Assembly: GCA_938002085.1 (NCBI GenBank)
Contig: CALLAT010000164.1
Location: 1-57,133 of the forward strand
Origin: an uncultured Pseudanabaenaceae cyanobacterium
GTDB lineage: Bacteria > Cyanobacteriota > Cyanobacteriia > PCC-9006 > JAAUQQ01
DNA length: 57,133 nt
Direction: 5' to 3'
Shown here: one piece after another, positions 9,223 to 17,435 of the stretch
Layout of the letters: every line of letters starts with the position of its first letter
Numbering within the stretch: position 1 is the stretch's first letter
Translations under genes and position numbers: made by a program
The notes under the pieces: generated by a model
The model's database searches: none
Told to the model about the DNA's origin: nothing
What the model saw: the letters and a program-made list of their open reading frames with translations, nothing else

Positions 9223-9870
9223 ATGATTTTTTCTGCACTGTTTGGCGATAAGAAAAGCACCGTCCCCAGCAAAGAAGAAGCCTTGCCGGGTCGCACCACA
9301 GAAATGCCCGTGCCCGATAAACACTTCGTCAACGGCAATCCCCTCAAAGGCCCCTTTCCCGCAGGCATGGAAATGGCTGTCTTTGGCCTGGGCTGCTTCT
9401 GGGGTGCTGAGCGCAAGTTCTGGCAATTGGATGGCGTGTACACCACTTCCGTGGGCTACGCCGCAGGTAGCACTCCCAATCCCAGCTACCAAGAAGTTTG
9501 CTCCGGCATGACCGGCCACAATGAAGTGGTGCAGGTGGTTTATGACCCCAGCAAGATCAGCTATAAGCAGTTGCTCAAGACCTTCTGGGAAGCCCACAAC
9601 CCCACCCAGGGCATGCGCCAGGGCAATGACCGTGGCACCCAGTACCGCTCCGGCATCTACACCTACAGCGCTGAGCAGAAGACAGCGGCTGAGGAGTCGA
9701 AGGCGATGTATGAGGCGGCGCTAAAGGAAAAGGGCTACGACGCGATTACGACGGAAATCATTGATGTGCCGGAGTATTACTTTGCTGAGGATTACCATCA
9801 GCAGTATCTGGCGAAGAATCCCAATGGCTATTGCGGATTGGGTGGAACGAATGTGACCTGCGCGATTTAA
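9223..9870 (+). CDS. msrA: Peptide-methionine (S)-S-oxide reductase
   Basis: The 215-residue protein reduces the S-epimer of methionine sulfoxide in oxidised proteins. The catalytic motif GCFWG is present (C58). The family signature continues as RTQYRS-like [11 protein letters not shown] and [16 protein letters not shown]. Two C-terminal cysteines (C204 and C213) are placed to resolve the disulfide. The frame is open back to 9112, but the extension is unlike the family, so I use ATG 9223. A 40-50 residue leader before the catalytic domain lacks a convincing signal sequence. A terminator follows at 9906. Confidence 0.93.
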   Translation: MIFSALFGDKKSTVPSKEEALPGRTTEMPVPDKHFVNGNPLKGPFPAGMEMAVFGLGCFWGAERKFWQLDGVYTTSVGYAAGSTPNPSYQEVCSGMTGHNEVVQVVYDPSKISYKQLLKTFWEAHNPTQGMRQGNDRGTQYRSGIYTYSAEQKTAAEESKAMYEAALKEKGYDAITTEIIDVPEYYFAEDYHQQYLAKNPNGYCGLGGTNVTCAI

Positions 9871-9905
9871 GTTCGCTGCTGCCAAGTTAATTTGTCAGTA
9901 GGAAG

Positions 9906-9953
9906 GCTGGGCTCCGTGTCAGAATTGGCATGTTGCCCAGCTTTTGTGTTTTT
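9906..9953 (+). terminator. Intrinsic terminator after msrA
   Basis: The stem GCTGGGC (9906-9912) pairs with GCCCAGC (9935-9941) and is followed by TTTTGTGTTTTT. The loop is long (22 bases), which lowers confidence slightly. It separates msrA from the AAA ATPase gene. Confidence 0.6.
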
Positions 9954-9996
9954 GAGCTAGGTTTTGGCGTTCTGCGATCGCAGGTGGATTGTCCCC

Positions 9997-11346
9997 ATGC
10001 ATATCGAACAGGTTACGATTAAAAATTTTCGCTGCTTTGAGCATCTGGAGGTGAAGCTGAATCCAGATGTAAATGTGTTTGTTGGCAATAATGGTTCTGG
10101 GAAAAGTGCGCTGCTCAAAGGCATAACTGCAGCTTTGTTTCCTTATGTAAAAGGTTTTCAGGACTTTTCAAGCGATGTAATCCGCTCAAAGCCTCCGGTT
10201 CAGATTCAGGATTTTAGAACGGAGAAAGAAGCACTTAGCATTGGAAAAGTACTAGGTTTAACAGAACAGCTCCCAACATTTAACATATCCACAACGCTCC
10301 TTGAAGAGATCGAAGTGGATTACTACGTCAAACGTCTATCTACCAGAGATAGTTCAAATTCGGTCGAACTAAGCTTTGGCGATTCTCTTTCAGACTTTCA
10401 AGAGTTTCTACAGAAAGTAGAGAATTTAAAAAATCCTGATTCCTTTGACATACCTGTTTTAGCCTTCTATGGCGAGAATAGAAACAATATAGCCACCGGG
10501 GTAGTTGAGACCAGAGAGCAATCTGGTCAATCCTTGGATCGTATTTCTTCTTTCAACCAGAGCCTTGAAGCAAGTTCAAGTTTCCACGATTTATTAGACT
10601 GGCTGGCTATTCTTGAGATCAATGAGCTAAAAGAAGCAAAGAGGACAGGAGACATAAATTTTGAATCGACGACTCTTCGTCAATTAAGGAAAGCAATATC
10701 TATTGTCGTAAAACCAAATTCTCGATTTTACTTCGCTCAATCTTGGTCATCAAAGTCTGAGTTAAGGGTTGCTTGGCAAGAAGATTCTGGAGAAACTGTA
10801 GATTTTTCTCTTCGCCAGTTGAGCGCTGGGTATCTCAATATGCTGTCGATCGTGATGGACTTTTCTCGTCGCTTAGCGCAAGCGAACCCACAGTTAAAAA
10901 ATCCACTAGAAGCCAAAGCAATATTACTAATTGACGAGATCGACTTGCACTTGCATCCAGCATGGCAACAGCGAGTGATCCCTGACCTGCGCAAAGTATT
11001 TCCAAATACCCAACTTATTGTGACCACTCATAGTCCAGAAGTGCTTACAACGGTTGACAAAAGCCAAGTTTTCTTATTAGAAAACTATCAGCTCAAAGAC
11101 TGTTTACCCCCCACAAGAGGAAGGAAAAGTTCGGAGCTTGTCTTAGACGTCCTTGGATTAGCTGACTTGCGACCAGAGACCAAAGAGAAACAAATTCTCA
11201 TCAATCTTTTTGATGCTATTGATAATGGAGATATTGCTGCTGCCAAGCTCTTTCGCGAAGAGCTAAAAAGCTGGGAATCCTTCGACAGCGACCTCACCCG
11301 CGCCGACATGCAAATTCGCCGCATGGAGCGGAGGGCTTCGGCGTGA
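9997..11346 (+). CDS. ptuA: AAA ATPase, PtuA-like (Septu defence candidate)
   Basis: A 449-residue ATPase of the SMC/RecF-like AAA_21 class. It starts MHIEQVTIKNFRCF, with Walker A GNNGSGKS at residues 30-37. An ABC-like segment FSLRQLSAGYLNML follows, then Walker B ILLIDEIDLHLHP near residue 312, and the switch His in VTTHSPEVL. The stop overlaps the GTG start of an HNH nuclease gene by four bases (GTGA), so they are translationally coupled. ATPase plus HNH nuclease in this order is the PtuA-PtuB pair of Septu anti-phage systems; the same two proteins also accompany some retrons, but no reverse transcriptase is adjacent. The start is ATG 9997 rather than an upstream in-frame TTG. The gene is visibly A+T-richer than its flanks. 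Confidence 0.8.
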   Translation: MHIEQVTIKNFRCFEHLEVKLNPDVNVFVGNNGSGKSALLKGITAALFPYVKGFQDFSSDVIRSKPPVQIQDFRTEKEALSIGKVLGLTEQLPTFNISTTLLEEIEVDYYVKRLSTRDSSNSVELSFGDSLSDFQEFLQKVENLKNPDSFDIPVLAFYGENRNNIATGVVETREQSGQSLDRISSFNQSLEASSSFHDLLDWLAILEINELKEAKRTGDINFESTTLRQLRKAISIVVKPNSRFYFAQSWSSKSELRVAWQEDSGETVDFSLRQLSAGYLNMLSIVMDFSRRLAQANPQLKNPLEAKAILLIDEIDLHLHPAWQQRVIPDLRKVFPNTQLIVTTHSPEVLTTVDKSQVFLLENYQLKDCLPPTRGRKSSELVLDVLGLADLRPETKEKQILINLFDAIDNGDIAAAKLFREELKSWESFDSDLTRADMQIRRMERRASA

Positions 11347-12110
11347 AGCACGTTCGAAAATCGCCCGAACCTCCAGAACTTGCTCAATATCGAGAAAGGT
11401 TCAAAACTCAGTTCAAGCGCTGGAGCGATCTCAAAAGCAACCGCAAAACCTACAACGCAATCCGTACAACTCTCGCCGCAGACCAGAAAGGAATCTGTGC
11501 CTATTGCGAGATGTCTTTGCATTCCCAAGATCGCGCCGTTGAACACTTTATTCCCTGCAATCAATCCACCCGAGAACAAAACCTAGACCTAGACTGGCAC
11601 AACATGCTCGCCACCTGCCAAGGTGGTCTGCAAAATGTCAAAGTACCAGGCGAAGACGACAGTATTAGAAATTCCCGACCACCCAATAATTTTCCTTGCT
11701 GCGGTGCAAAGAAAAGCCAAGAGTACGACAAGGCTTCTTGTGGCAACTTGCTTAATCCTCTAGAACTCCCATCAATATCGATCTTTAGCTTTAGTAGTCT
11801 CGATGGCAGCATAAAACCGAATGCAGTTGCCTGTGAACAGGCAAACATTACCGTGCAGCAGGCTCAATTCACCATAGACACCCTCAATCTCAACGTTCAA
11901 CGCCTCAAAAGGCAGCGCTTAGCTGTGATTGTTGCAGCCAGGTCTATGCGAGACCAACTTGATGATGGTGTAGCTGATTTCAAAGGGATTGAAGCAAAAC
12001 TCGCTGCCAAATACTTTGTTGATGGCAGCGGAAACTGGCAACCGTTTTTTAGTGCGTTACGATTCGCCCTTGGTGAGGGAGCAGAACTGTATCTATCGCA
12101 ATTTTCCTAA
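11343..12110 (+). CDS. ptuB: HNH endonuclease, PtuB-like (retron/Septu HNH family)
   Basis: The 255-residue protein begins at GTG 11343, inside the last codons of the ATPase. It has the expected layout of the TIGR02646-type HNH family found with PtuA and retrons. ICAYCE (C52, C55) is a metal-binding knuckle, AVEHFIPC (E67, H68) holds the catalytic His, DLDWHNMLATC follows, and a second CC...C cluster (PCCGAKK and ASCGN) completes the metal site. The likely role is a DNA- or RNA-cutting effector released on phage infection under control of the ATPase. No separate promoter is needed. Residues after about 150 are helical and not recognised. Confidence 0.8.
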   Translation: MKHVRKSPEPPELAQYRERFKTQFKRWSDLKSNRKTYNAIRTTLAADQKGICAYCEMSLHSQDRAVEHFIPCNQSTREQNLDLDWHNMLATCQGGLQNVKVPGEDDSIRNSRPPNNFPCCGAKKSQEYDKASCGNLLNPLELPSISIFSFSSLDGSIKPNAVACEQANITVQQAQFTIDTLNLNVQRLKRQRLAVIVAARSMRDQLDDGVADFKGIEAKLAAKYFVDGSGNWQPFFSALRFALGEGAELYLSQFS

Positions 12111-12300
12111 TGTGCTTCATGCATTAAGCGAGAAGCTGTTCGACCGCGATCGCAAATCCACCCAAAACCTCACCCTGTCGCAATTTCATGTCCCGGCAAA
12201 AACAACCGCCAATCTCCCTCGGCCTGCTTCGCCAAAATCAACCGATCCTCTGGATACACCAAGCAGACCCTCCAAGCAGGCTTGGCAAAGGCAAAAGCTT

Positions 12301-12361
12301 GGTGGGTTTCTGCAGGATGGGTGAGTTTCGGTTGGGCAATGGTTTGTGAAACCCACCCTAC
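12301..12361. repeat. Inverted repeat with GGTGGGTTTC arms
   Basis: GGTGGGTTTC at 12301-12310 is mirrored by GAAACCCACC at 12348-12357, followed by CTACG. The 10-bp arms enclose 37 bases that themselves contain GGGTGAGTTTCGG, a degenerate copy of the left arm. It sits in the 292-base gap after the ptuB-like gene and looks like a small palindromic repeat element, not a terminator, because no T run follows. Confidence 0.5.
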
Positions 12362-12402
12362 GGTGTTGATGGTGACGCGGCGACCTATTCTGGTGGGGGG
12401 AT

Positions 12403-13569
12403 GTGCATCTGGATGGGATTGCTGTGTTGGATTGGGTTGGGTTGGGGCTGACGGTGTTTTTGGCGGGGCTGATGGTGGGGGCGATCGCCTTCTACCTAGC
12501 CTGCGCCTACTTCACAACAAAATTCTTCCGCCATCCGCCCAAACTCGACCAAGGTATTGGCCAAGGCGTCTCTATCCTCGTGCCCTGCTGCGGCCTGGAT
12601 GCTGGCGCCTGGGAGAACTGGTCTTCCTTTTGCAATCAGGACTGGAACGATTACGAAGTGATCTTTGGCGTAGTGGACCCGGCGGACCCATCGGTACCGG
12701 TCATCGAGCGCCTGCGCGAGGCTTATCCCCATCGCGTCAAACTCTTCACCGACCTAGAGCCACGCGGTGCCAACCACAAGGACAGCAGCCTCAGCTACCT
12801 CGTGCCGGAATGCCGCTATGACGTGATCATCTTTGCCGATAGCGATATCTGCGTCGCCCCGGACTACATTCACACCGTCACGGCTCCCCTGGTAGACCCA
12901 ACCCTCGGCATGGTTACCTGCGCCTATGTGGCCCACCGGCCTCGCTTTGTCGGGGCGGCTCTGGCGTCGCTGAATCGCTGCTGTGATTTTATTCCCAGTG
13001 CTTTGGTGGCGCGAGCTATAGATGGGGGGATTAAGTTTGCGATCGGGGTGACCATGGCCATGCGGCGCGAGGCTTTGGAGGCAGCCGGGGGATTGCACCT
13101 CAATCGCATTGGCTCGGACTACAACCTGGGCAAACGCGTGGCGGGGGCGGGCTATCGCGTGGAGCTGTCCCATTTGATTTTGGAGTCGGATACGGGCCAA
13201 GAAAACCTGGGTGATGTTTGGCGACGGGAGCTGCGTTGGGCCAGGACGATTCGGTTTAATCGCGGGCCGGTGTATTACGGCCAGGTGGTCTGTTTTGGGT
13301 TGGTGTATGTGTTGCCGCTGTTGCTGGTGACGTGGTTTGCGGGGTGGGCGATCGCGCTCTCAGCTCTCACCATTCTGGTCCGATATTTCCAAGCTTGGGT
13401 CGCAGCGAACCAGGTCGGAGCGCCCAAGCTTAGTCGCTGGTTTTGGCTGTTGCCGCTGCGGGATTTGATGACGTTTGGGATTTGGTTGGCGGGGGCCTTT
13501 GGCGATCACATTCACTGGCGTGGCAGACAGCTCCGCATCACGGGCGACGGCATTATCCGCGAGGTTTAG
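12403..13569 (+). CDS. Family 2/21 glycosyltransferase, HpnI/ceramide-glucosyltransferase-like
   Basis: The 388-residue membrane glycosyltransferase has an N-terminal membrane helix followed by a GT-A catalytic domain starting VSILVPCCGLD. It has the metal-binding DSD in IIFADSDICV, an acceptor-site region GSDYNLGKRV, and the processive-type motif RRELRWART. Two to three C-terminal membrane helices follow. This layout fits GT21 ceramide glucosyltransferases and the hopanoid enzyme HpnI; the lipid acceptor here is unknown. The start is GTG at 12403; the first ATG, at residue 24, would cut into the membrane helix, so the exact start is uncertain. It is followed by a Uma2-type gene. Confidence 0.8.
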   Translation: MHLDGIAVLDWVGLGLTVFLAGLMVGAIAFYLACAYFTTKFFRHPPKLDQGIGQGVSILVPCCGLDAGAWENWSSFCNQDWNDYEVIFGVVDPADPSVPVIERLREAYPHRVKLFTDLEPRGANHKDSSLSYLVPECRYDVIIFADSDICVAPDYIHTVTAPLVDPTLGMVTCAYVAHRPRFVGAALASLNRCCDFIPSALVARAIDGGIKFAIGVTMAMRREALEAAGGLHLNRIGSDYNLGKRVAGAGYRVELSHLILESDTGQENLGDVWRRELRWARTIRFNRGPVYYGQVVCFGLVYVLPLLLVTWFAGWAIALSALTILVRYFQAWVAANQVGAPKLSRWFWLLPLRDLMTFGIWLAGAFGDHIHWRGRQLRITGDGIIREV

Positions 13570-13624
13570 CAACGCTACAATTGACCTATCGATTGAACGC
13601 ACCACCGACATTCGGGGACAGCTT

Positions 13625-14227
13625 ATGCAAGCCATCGAGAAGACAGCGACTGCCTCCCCAAAGCGCTACAGCTTAGAAGAATATTTTGATCTGGAAGAGC
13701 AAGCAGAATATAAAAGTGAATTCCATGATGGGGAGATTGTGGCCATGACAGGCGCATCAATCGATCACAATCGTCTATCAAGAAACCTAATTGTCCTTCT
13801 CACTGCTGCCCTGAAGGGCAAACGGTTTGAGCCTTTCATCGGCAATATGAAGGTCTGGATTGAGAAATATCGAAAGATAACCTACCCAGATGTCCTGGCT
13901 ATTGATGGCGAACCTCAGTTCTACAACAATCGAAAAGACACCTTAACCAATCCCTGTTTGGTGATTGAAGTTCTATCCAAGTCCACGATGGAGGATGACC
14001 AAACTGAGAAATTCAAGCGCTACCGCTCGCTGGACAGTTTGCAAGAGTATGTCCTCGTCAACCAGTACGACATTGAAGTTCAGCTATACACCCGCACCAA
14101 CGAAGGCTTTTGGCAGTATCGAACCTATGAAAGCTTGGAGGATACTGTCCGGCTGACTTCTATCGAGACGGACATCACAGTAGCTGAGATTTACGAAGGG
14201 ATTGAGTGGGAAACCCAGGAGAGCTAG
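13625..14227 (+). CDS. Uma2-family PD-(D/E)XK nuclease-fold protein
   Basis: A 200-residue protein of the Uma2 (DUF820) family, which is greatly expanded in cyanobacteria. It shows the opening YSLEEYFDLEEQ, the central MTGASIDHNRLSRNL, the nuclease-fold residues in YPDVLAI and LVIEVLSKST, and the closing KFKRYRSLDSLQEYVLV. Biological role and substrates of this family are not established; many copies are thought to be linked to mobile or selfish behaviour. I use ATG 13625, since the longer frame from 13475 overlaps the glycosyltransferase gene. All putative active-site residues look intact. Confidence 0.88.
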   Translation: MQAIEKTATASPKRYSLEEYFDLEEQAEYKSEFHDGEIVAMTGASIDHNRLSRNLIVLLTAALKGKRFEPFIGNMKVWIEKYRKITYPDVLAIDGEPQFYNNRKDTLTNPCLVIEVLSKSTMEDDQTEKFKRYRSLDSLQEYVLVNQYDIEVQLYTRTNEGFWQYRTYESLEDTVRLTSIETDITVAEIYEGIEWETQES

Positions 14228-14317
14228 CCAACGACATGCTAGTGATTCCCTCCGTGAGATAGCGGCAATGCTATAGGGGCAACCTAAATTAAAGCTGCTC
14301 GACTGAACACCAATTCG

Positions 14318-14941
14318 ATGGCGAAGAAAGGATGCTTTGGAAAATCGCTGGGCTGCTGCCTTGGCGGATGTGGCGTTTCTGTTTTGTTGCTTATCGCTTC
14401 ACCCTTTCTACTTTTATACGGAGTTGCTGGAATCAGTTGGCTGGACCAGAAATATGATGCTGGTGAAGCAGATTGGGCTGAAGGAATCTCAGGAATCAGT
14501 AATGTAATCGAAGCTGTTTCAGGGGCTGCTGTAGAGTCCATGATGGGAACGCCACCTACAATCTGCACAGCAGACCACTGCGATAGCGAAGGAAATGCGA
14601 TCAATGTAGAAGATAGCTCCCTGTTTTGGAAATTCCCGTTTTTGAAAGGTCACATCAGTAATTTCTATTCAAAAGATATTAATGGTTTTCAAGAGCATCG
14701 ATCGCTTTATCGTTTTGATGCCAGCGCTGATGTCATTGATGAGCTTGTAAGAGAGGCTCAATGGGAGCGCAACGAGGATTATTGTGATTCTCAGGATTTT
14801 CGCAGTGGGTATGACGACTGGTGGCAACCTGAATTGATTCCCGATCCCGTTTGCTACAGCAATCTTTCTTCGAAACCTGACTACAGCGTCCTCTATAGTC
14901 CTGAGAGACAAACGACTTATATCTATGTCTACTGGCCGTGA
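14318..14941 (+). CDS. Hypothetical membrane-anchored protein
   Basis: A 207-residue protein with a Cys/Gly-rich N-terminus (GCFGKSLGCCLGGCG) leading into one hydrophobic segment, about residues 18-38, and then a polar domain rich in aromatic and acidic residues. The pattern suggests an anchored protein, possibly facing the periplasm; no lipobox is clear. It is A+T-richer than its neighbours and its 3' end overlaps the convergent NADAR gene by 13 bases. I do not recognise it. A toxin or immunity role is conceivable from its position but unsupported. Confidence 0.55.
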   Translation: MAKKGCFGKSLGCCLGGCGVSVLLLIASPFLLLYGVAGISWLDQKYDAGEADWAEGISGISNVIEAVSGAAVESMMGTPPTICTADHCDSEGNAINVEDSSLFWKFPFLKGHISNFYSKDINGFQEHRSLYRFDASADVIDELVREAQWERNEDYCDSQDFRSGYDDWWQPELIPDPVCYSNLSSKPDYSVLYSPERQTTYIYVYWP

Positions 14942-15486
14942 GAACAGCTCCTCAATTGCTCGCGCACAGCCATTAGGGCAAACCCAAGCAGGTTGAGTCC
15001 TTTCCAGTCATAGGGATTTTGAGCTGCAGGGTCGCTTTCCGCTAGGCCGATGCCCCAGATGCGATCGCGTGGACTAGCCTCAACCAGAACGCGATCGCCC
15101 GTCCCGAGCAAATACTGCTTCAGCAGCTCATGCTGCGAAAACTTCGCCAAGTTCCCCCTCACCACAATTTCAAAGCGCTGCGCCTCCCAAACGGCCTGGT
15201 CAAAATTGCGAATCTGCCGCCCCAGCTTCTTGGCCTCACCGGGATGAACCGACGCCACAATTGCAGCAGTTGCTGAGCCATCGAATAGCCGCGCCTTCTC
15301 CGACATCATGTAATGCTCCGCCGTGGCATAGCTCACACCATCAACATCAAAGGCGGCTTCAAACCATTGGCTAAAGCAGCTCTTGCCAATGCTGCCATCC
15401 CGCTGGGGCTGATGCCCCCAGAAGTAGAGGTATTTAACTGAATTGCCGTGATTGAGGTGGTCTAGCAGTTCGAGTCGGGTTTTCAT
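14929..15486 (-). CDS. NADAR (YbiA-like) family protein
   Basis: A 185-residue NADAR-domain protein. It shows YLYFWG near residue 20, FSQWFEAAF, the conserved YATAEHYMMSEKARLF, and the C-terminal LVEASPRDRIWGIGL. NADAR proteins act on N-glycosidic bonds: the plant and bacterial YbiA/RibX branch cleaves riboflavin intermediates, and another branch removes ADP-ribose from guanine in DNA as an antitoxin. The sequence alone does not decide between them. It converges with the hypothetical gene at 14318. The start is ATG 15486. Confidence 0.88.
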   Translation of the reverse strand: MKTRLELLDHLNHGNSVKYLYFWGHQPQRDGSIGKSCFSQWFEAAFDVDGVSYATAEHYMMSEKARLFDGSATAAIVASVHPGEAKKLGRQIRNFDQAVWEAQRFEIVVRGNLAKFSQHELLKQYLLGTGDRVLVEASPRDRIWGIGLAESDPAAQNPYDWKGLNLLGFALMAVREQLRSCSHGQ

Positions 15487-15511
15487 TTTGAGTCAGTCCC
15501 TTATTGGAAAG

Positions 15512-16555
15512 CTACATTTCGATCGCCAAGCGATCGCAAGCTTCCAGTAAATACTTCGGCTTCAAAGCCGTCACCCAATACCCTGCTGCGATCAATAAAG
15601 CGGAAACAATAATGACTGGAACAGAGAACGGGAAAAACACCCCATGTCGCCAATCCGCTGCCACCAACTTCGTCATCCGATCCTTAAAAATTCGAAGCTT
15701 GGCCAGCCAGCCCCCCGTGGGCTCCGCCTGCTCCTGATTCACCACAGACTTTCGCTGAGGACTGTCTTGCAGCAACTGCTGCTGCCAGTAATAGTCATGG
15801 CCAATCAGCAAAAAGCGCCAGAAGAAATGCCCCAGCCCATTCGGCGGCGCATGGGTCGCCCGCGCCAAGGGCTGCCGCCAAATGGTTTTACCTGCTTCAA
15901 CCAACTGCCGCGCATGGACTACGCAGTTACCCCGGTACAGCGGCAGGTCGCGGGGAATGGGATAGCTCATCAACAGATCGCGACGAAAGGCGACGTTATT
16001 GAGAAAATATTGGGAAGCCGGTTGCAGCTCAGTCTCGCCAGAGTACTGCGGAAAGATATAACTGATGGCCATGGCCGTGCCATAGAGTCCTACGCCTCGG
16101 GTACGAGTTTCACCAGCCACCACTTGAACCCCTGGCTGCTGAAAGCCACTAAGGATTTGGTAGAGCCAGTTGGGCTCGTAAATACAGTCAGAGTCATAGA
16201 ACACCACGACTTCGCCCGTGGCTAATCGTGCGCCCAGCATTTTGGCATCGTAATATTCAGTCCCCTCGGGGGCTTCTGCCACTTGGAGCCAAGGATATTG
16301 CTGGCAGATTTGCTCCAGCAGTAAGGCAGGGGTGTCGCCGCTATCGATCAGCAGCACCTCATTGGCATTACTAGGGGAAGGGACTTGGGCATCGAGGCAG
16401 GCCAGCGATCGCAGCAGCCCTAGCAAATCTGCCTGGGCCAGGTTCTCGGTTTCCAGAATGATGGAAAAACTGGGCAATGTTCCTTGCTCAGCCCCATTCT
16501 CAGGCATCGTTGCCATCAAATCCTCAATCCCATCCCCAATCCCATCCTTGGCCAC
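15512..16555 (-). CDS. Family 2 glycosyltransferase
   Basis: A 347-residue GT-A protein. The nucleotide-sugar site is FSIILETEN near residue 30, metal-binding DSD is in VVFYDSDCIYEPNW, and NNVAFRRDLL lies before a His-rich acceptor region (ATHAPPNGLGHFFWRFLLIGHDYYW). A C-terminal amphipathic and membrane part follows (GVFFPFSVPVIIVSALLIAAGYW). It likely transfers sugars to a cell-surface glycan or lipid; the substrate is unknown. The start is GTG 16555, with AGGGAG about ten bases upstream; an ATG 39 bases later is the alternative. The repetitive first residues (GIGDGIEDLM) are probably not conserved. Confidence 0.82.
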   Translation of the reverse strand: MAKDGIGDGIEDLMATMPENGAEQGTLPSFSIILETENLAQADLLGLLRSLACLDAQVPSPSNANEVLLIDSGDTPALLLEQICQQYPWLQVAEAPEGTEYYDAKMLGARLATGEVVVFYDSDCIYEPNWLYQILSGFQQPGVQVVAGETRTRGVGLYGTAMAISYIFPQYSGETELQPASQYFLNNVAFRRDLLMSYPIPRDLPLYRGNCVVHARQLVEAGKTIWRQPLARATHAPPNGLGHFFWRFLLIGHDYYWQQQLLQDSPQRKSVVNQEQAEPTGGWLAKLRIFKDRMTKLVAADWRHGVFFPFSVPVIIVSALLIAAGYWVTALKPKYLLEACDRLAIEM

Positions 16556-16709
16556 GAAACTTTCTCCCTGCTGCGATATGCGAGCGTGCGGCTGACATTT
16601 CAGACAGCCTCACTACCCTTGAGAATGCCCAAAATATCTTGTAAGAGAAAAATCTGCCAAGGGTTCAGCACCAAATTTAGGTGCTAAAGCAGCTATCGAC
16701 GTGTCGTAC

Positions 16710-17336
16710 TTAACTCTCTGCGGTAGAAGCTCCGGAACGCATCTTGCCCACGAGCTGCCAAATCTTCTGCCCAGCCAGCACCATCAACACCAGCACCAGC
16801 ACACCCGCCAATGCTGGAGCCGTCACCGCCAAAAGCGAAAGCCCCGTCGCCGCGAGCAGCTCAACCGTGGACAAGAGCGGATTAGCTAGCCCCCCAGAGG
16901 TTGCCGTTGAGCCAATACGCAAAATATTCATTAGCGTCTTCGTCAGCCCCGCCGTGCCGCCGCCAGCGACAAAAGCTAGCGTCCACTGGGCAACTGGCCC
17001 CATGCTATCCGGCGCAAGGGAGCCTGCCACCAATGTCCCCGCCAGTACTGCCGCTGGGGAAGAGACGGTATCTAGCGCATGGTCAAACCAAGGAATGTAG
17101 TAGCCGCCAATCTCCAGCAGGCAAGCTGTTCCCAGCAAAATCACCGCTGGCGTCGTTTCCATCCAGTCCAAACTGCTGGGCAAGTCAAAATGGCCCACCA
17201 CGGCAGCCAGGCTCACCACCAGCAGCGGTACAAACACGCGGAAGCCTGCCGCTGCGCTCAGGCTAATCGCCAGCAGAATTTCTAGGACTGTCCCGAGGGG
17301 CAACCAACCGGGCAATGCGCTTGCCAATCCATCCAT
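16710..17336 (-). CDS. DUF4126 membrane protein
   Basis: A 208-residue integral membrane protein with about five hydrophobic segments. It contains the family features ISLSAAAGFRVFVPLLVVSLA, YYIPWFDHALDTVSSPAAVLAGTLV, and the Gly-rich FVAGGGTAGLTKTLMN. DUF4126 proteins have no known function. The ATG at 17336 is preceded by AGGAGCAG. A second DUF4126 protein, clearly divergent in sequence, is encoded 2.5 kb away at 19855 in the opposite direction. Confidence 0.85.
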   Translation of the reverse strand: MDGLASALPGWLPLGTVLEILLAISLSAAAGFRVFVPLLVVSLAAVVGHFDLPSSLDWMETTPAVILLGTACLLEIGGYYIPWFDHALDTVSSPAAVLAGTLVAGSLAPDSMGPVAQWTLAFVAGGGTAGLTKTLMNILRIGSTATSGGLANPLLSTVELLAATGLSLLAVTAPALAGVLVLVLMVLAGQKIWQLVGKMRSGASTAES

Positions 17337-17435
17337 AACTGACTGCTCCTGAGATGAAGGGAGGGGAACTGATTTGATTTTACGGGAGACAGTCTGGGAA
17401 TCCGGTGGGGAAAGCTACCCAATTCACTGTGCCGA

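Noticed and set aside
9997..12110. A retron (reverse transcriptase plus the ATPase-HNH pair)
   Set aside because: No reverse transcriptase frame or msr/msd-like fold was found beside the pair, so a stand-alone Septu-like system fits better.
12282..12821. Plus-strand 179-residue frame at the start of the glycosyltransferase
   Set aside because: It is in a different frame from the clear glycosyltransferase and has a low-complexity Gly/Trp-rich opening derived from the repeat region.
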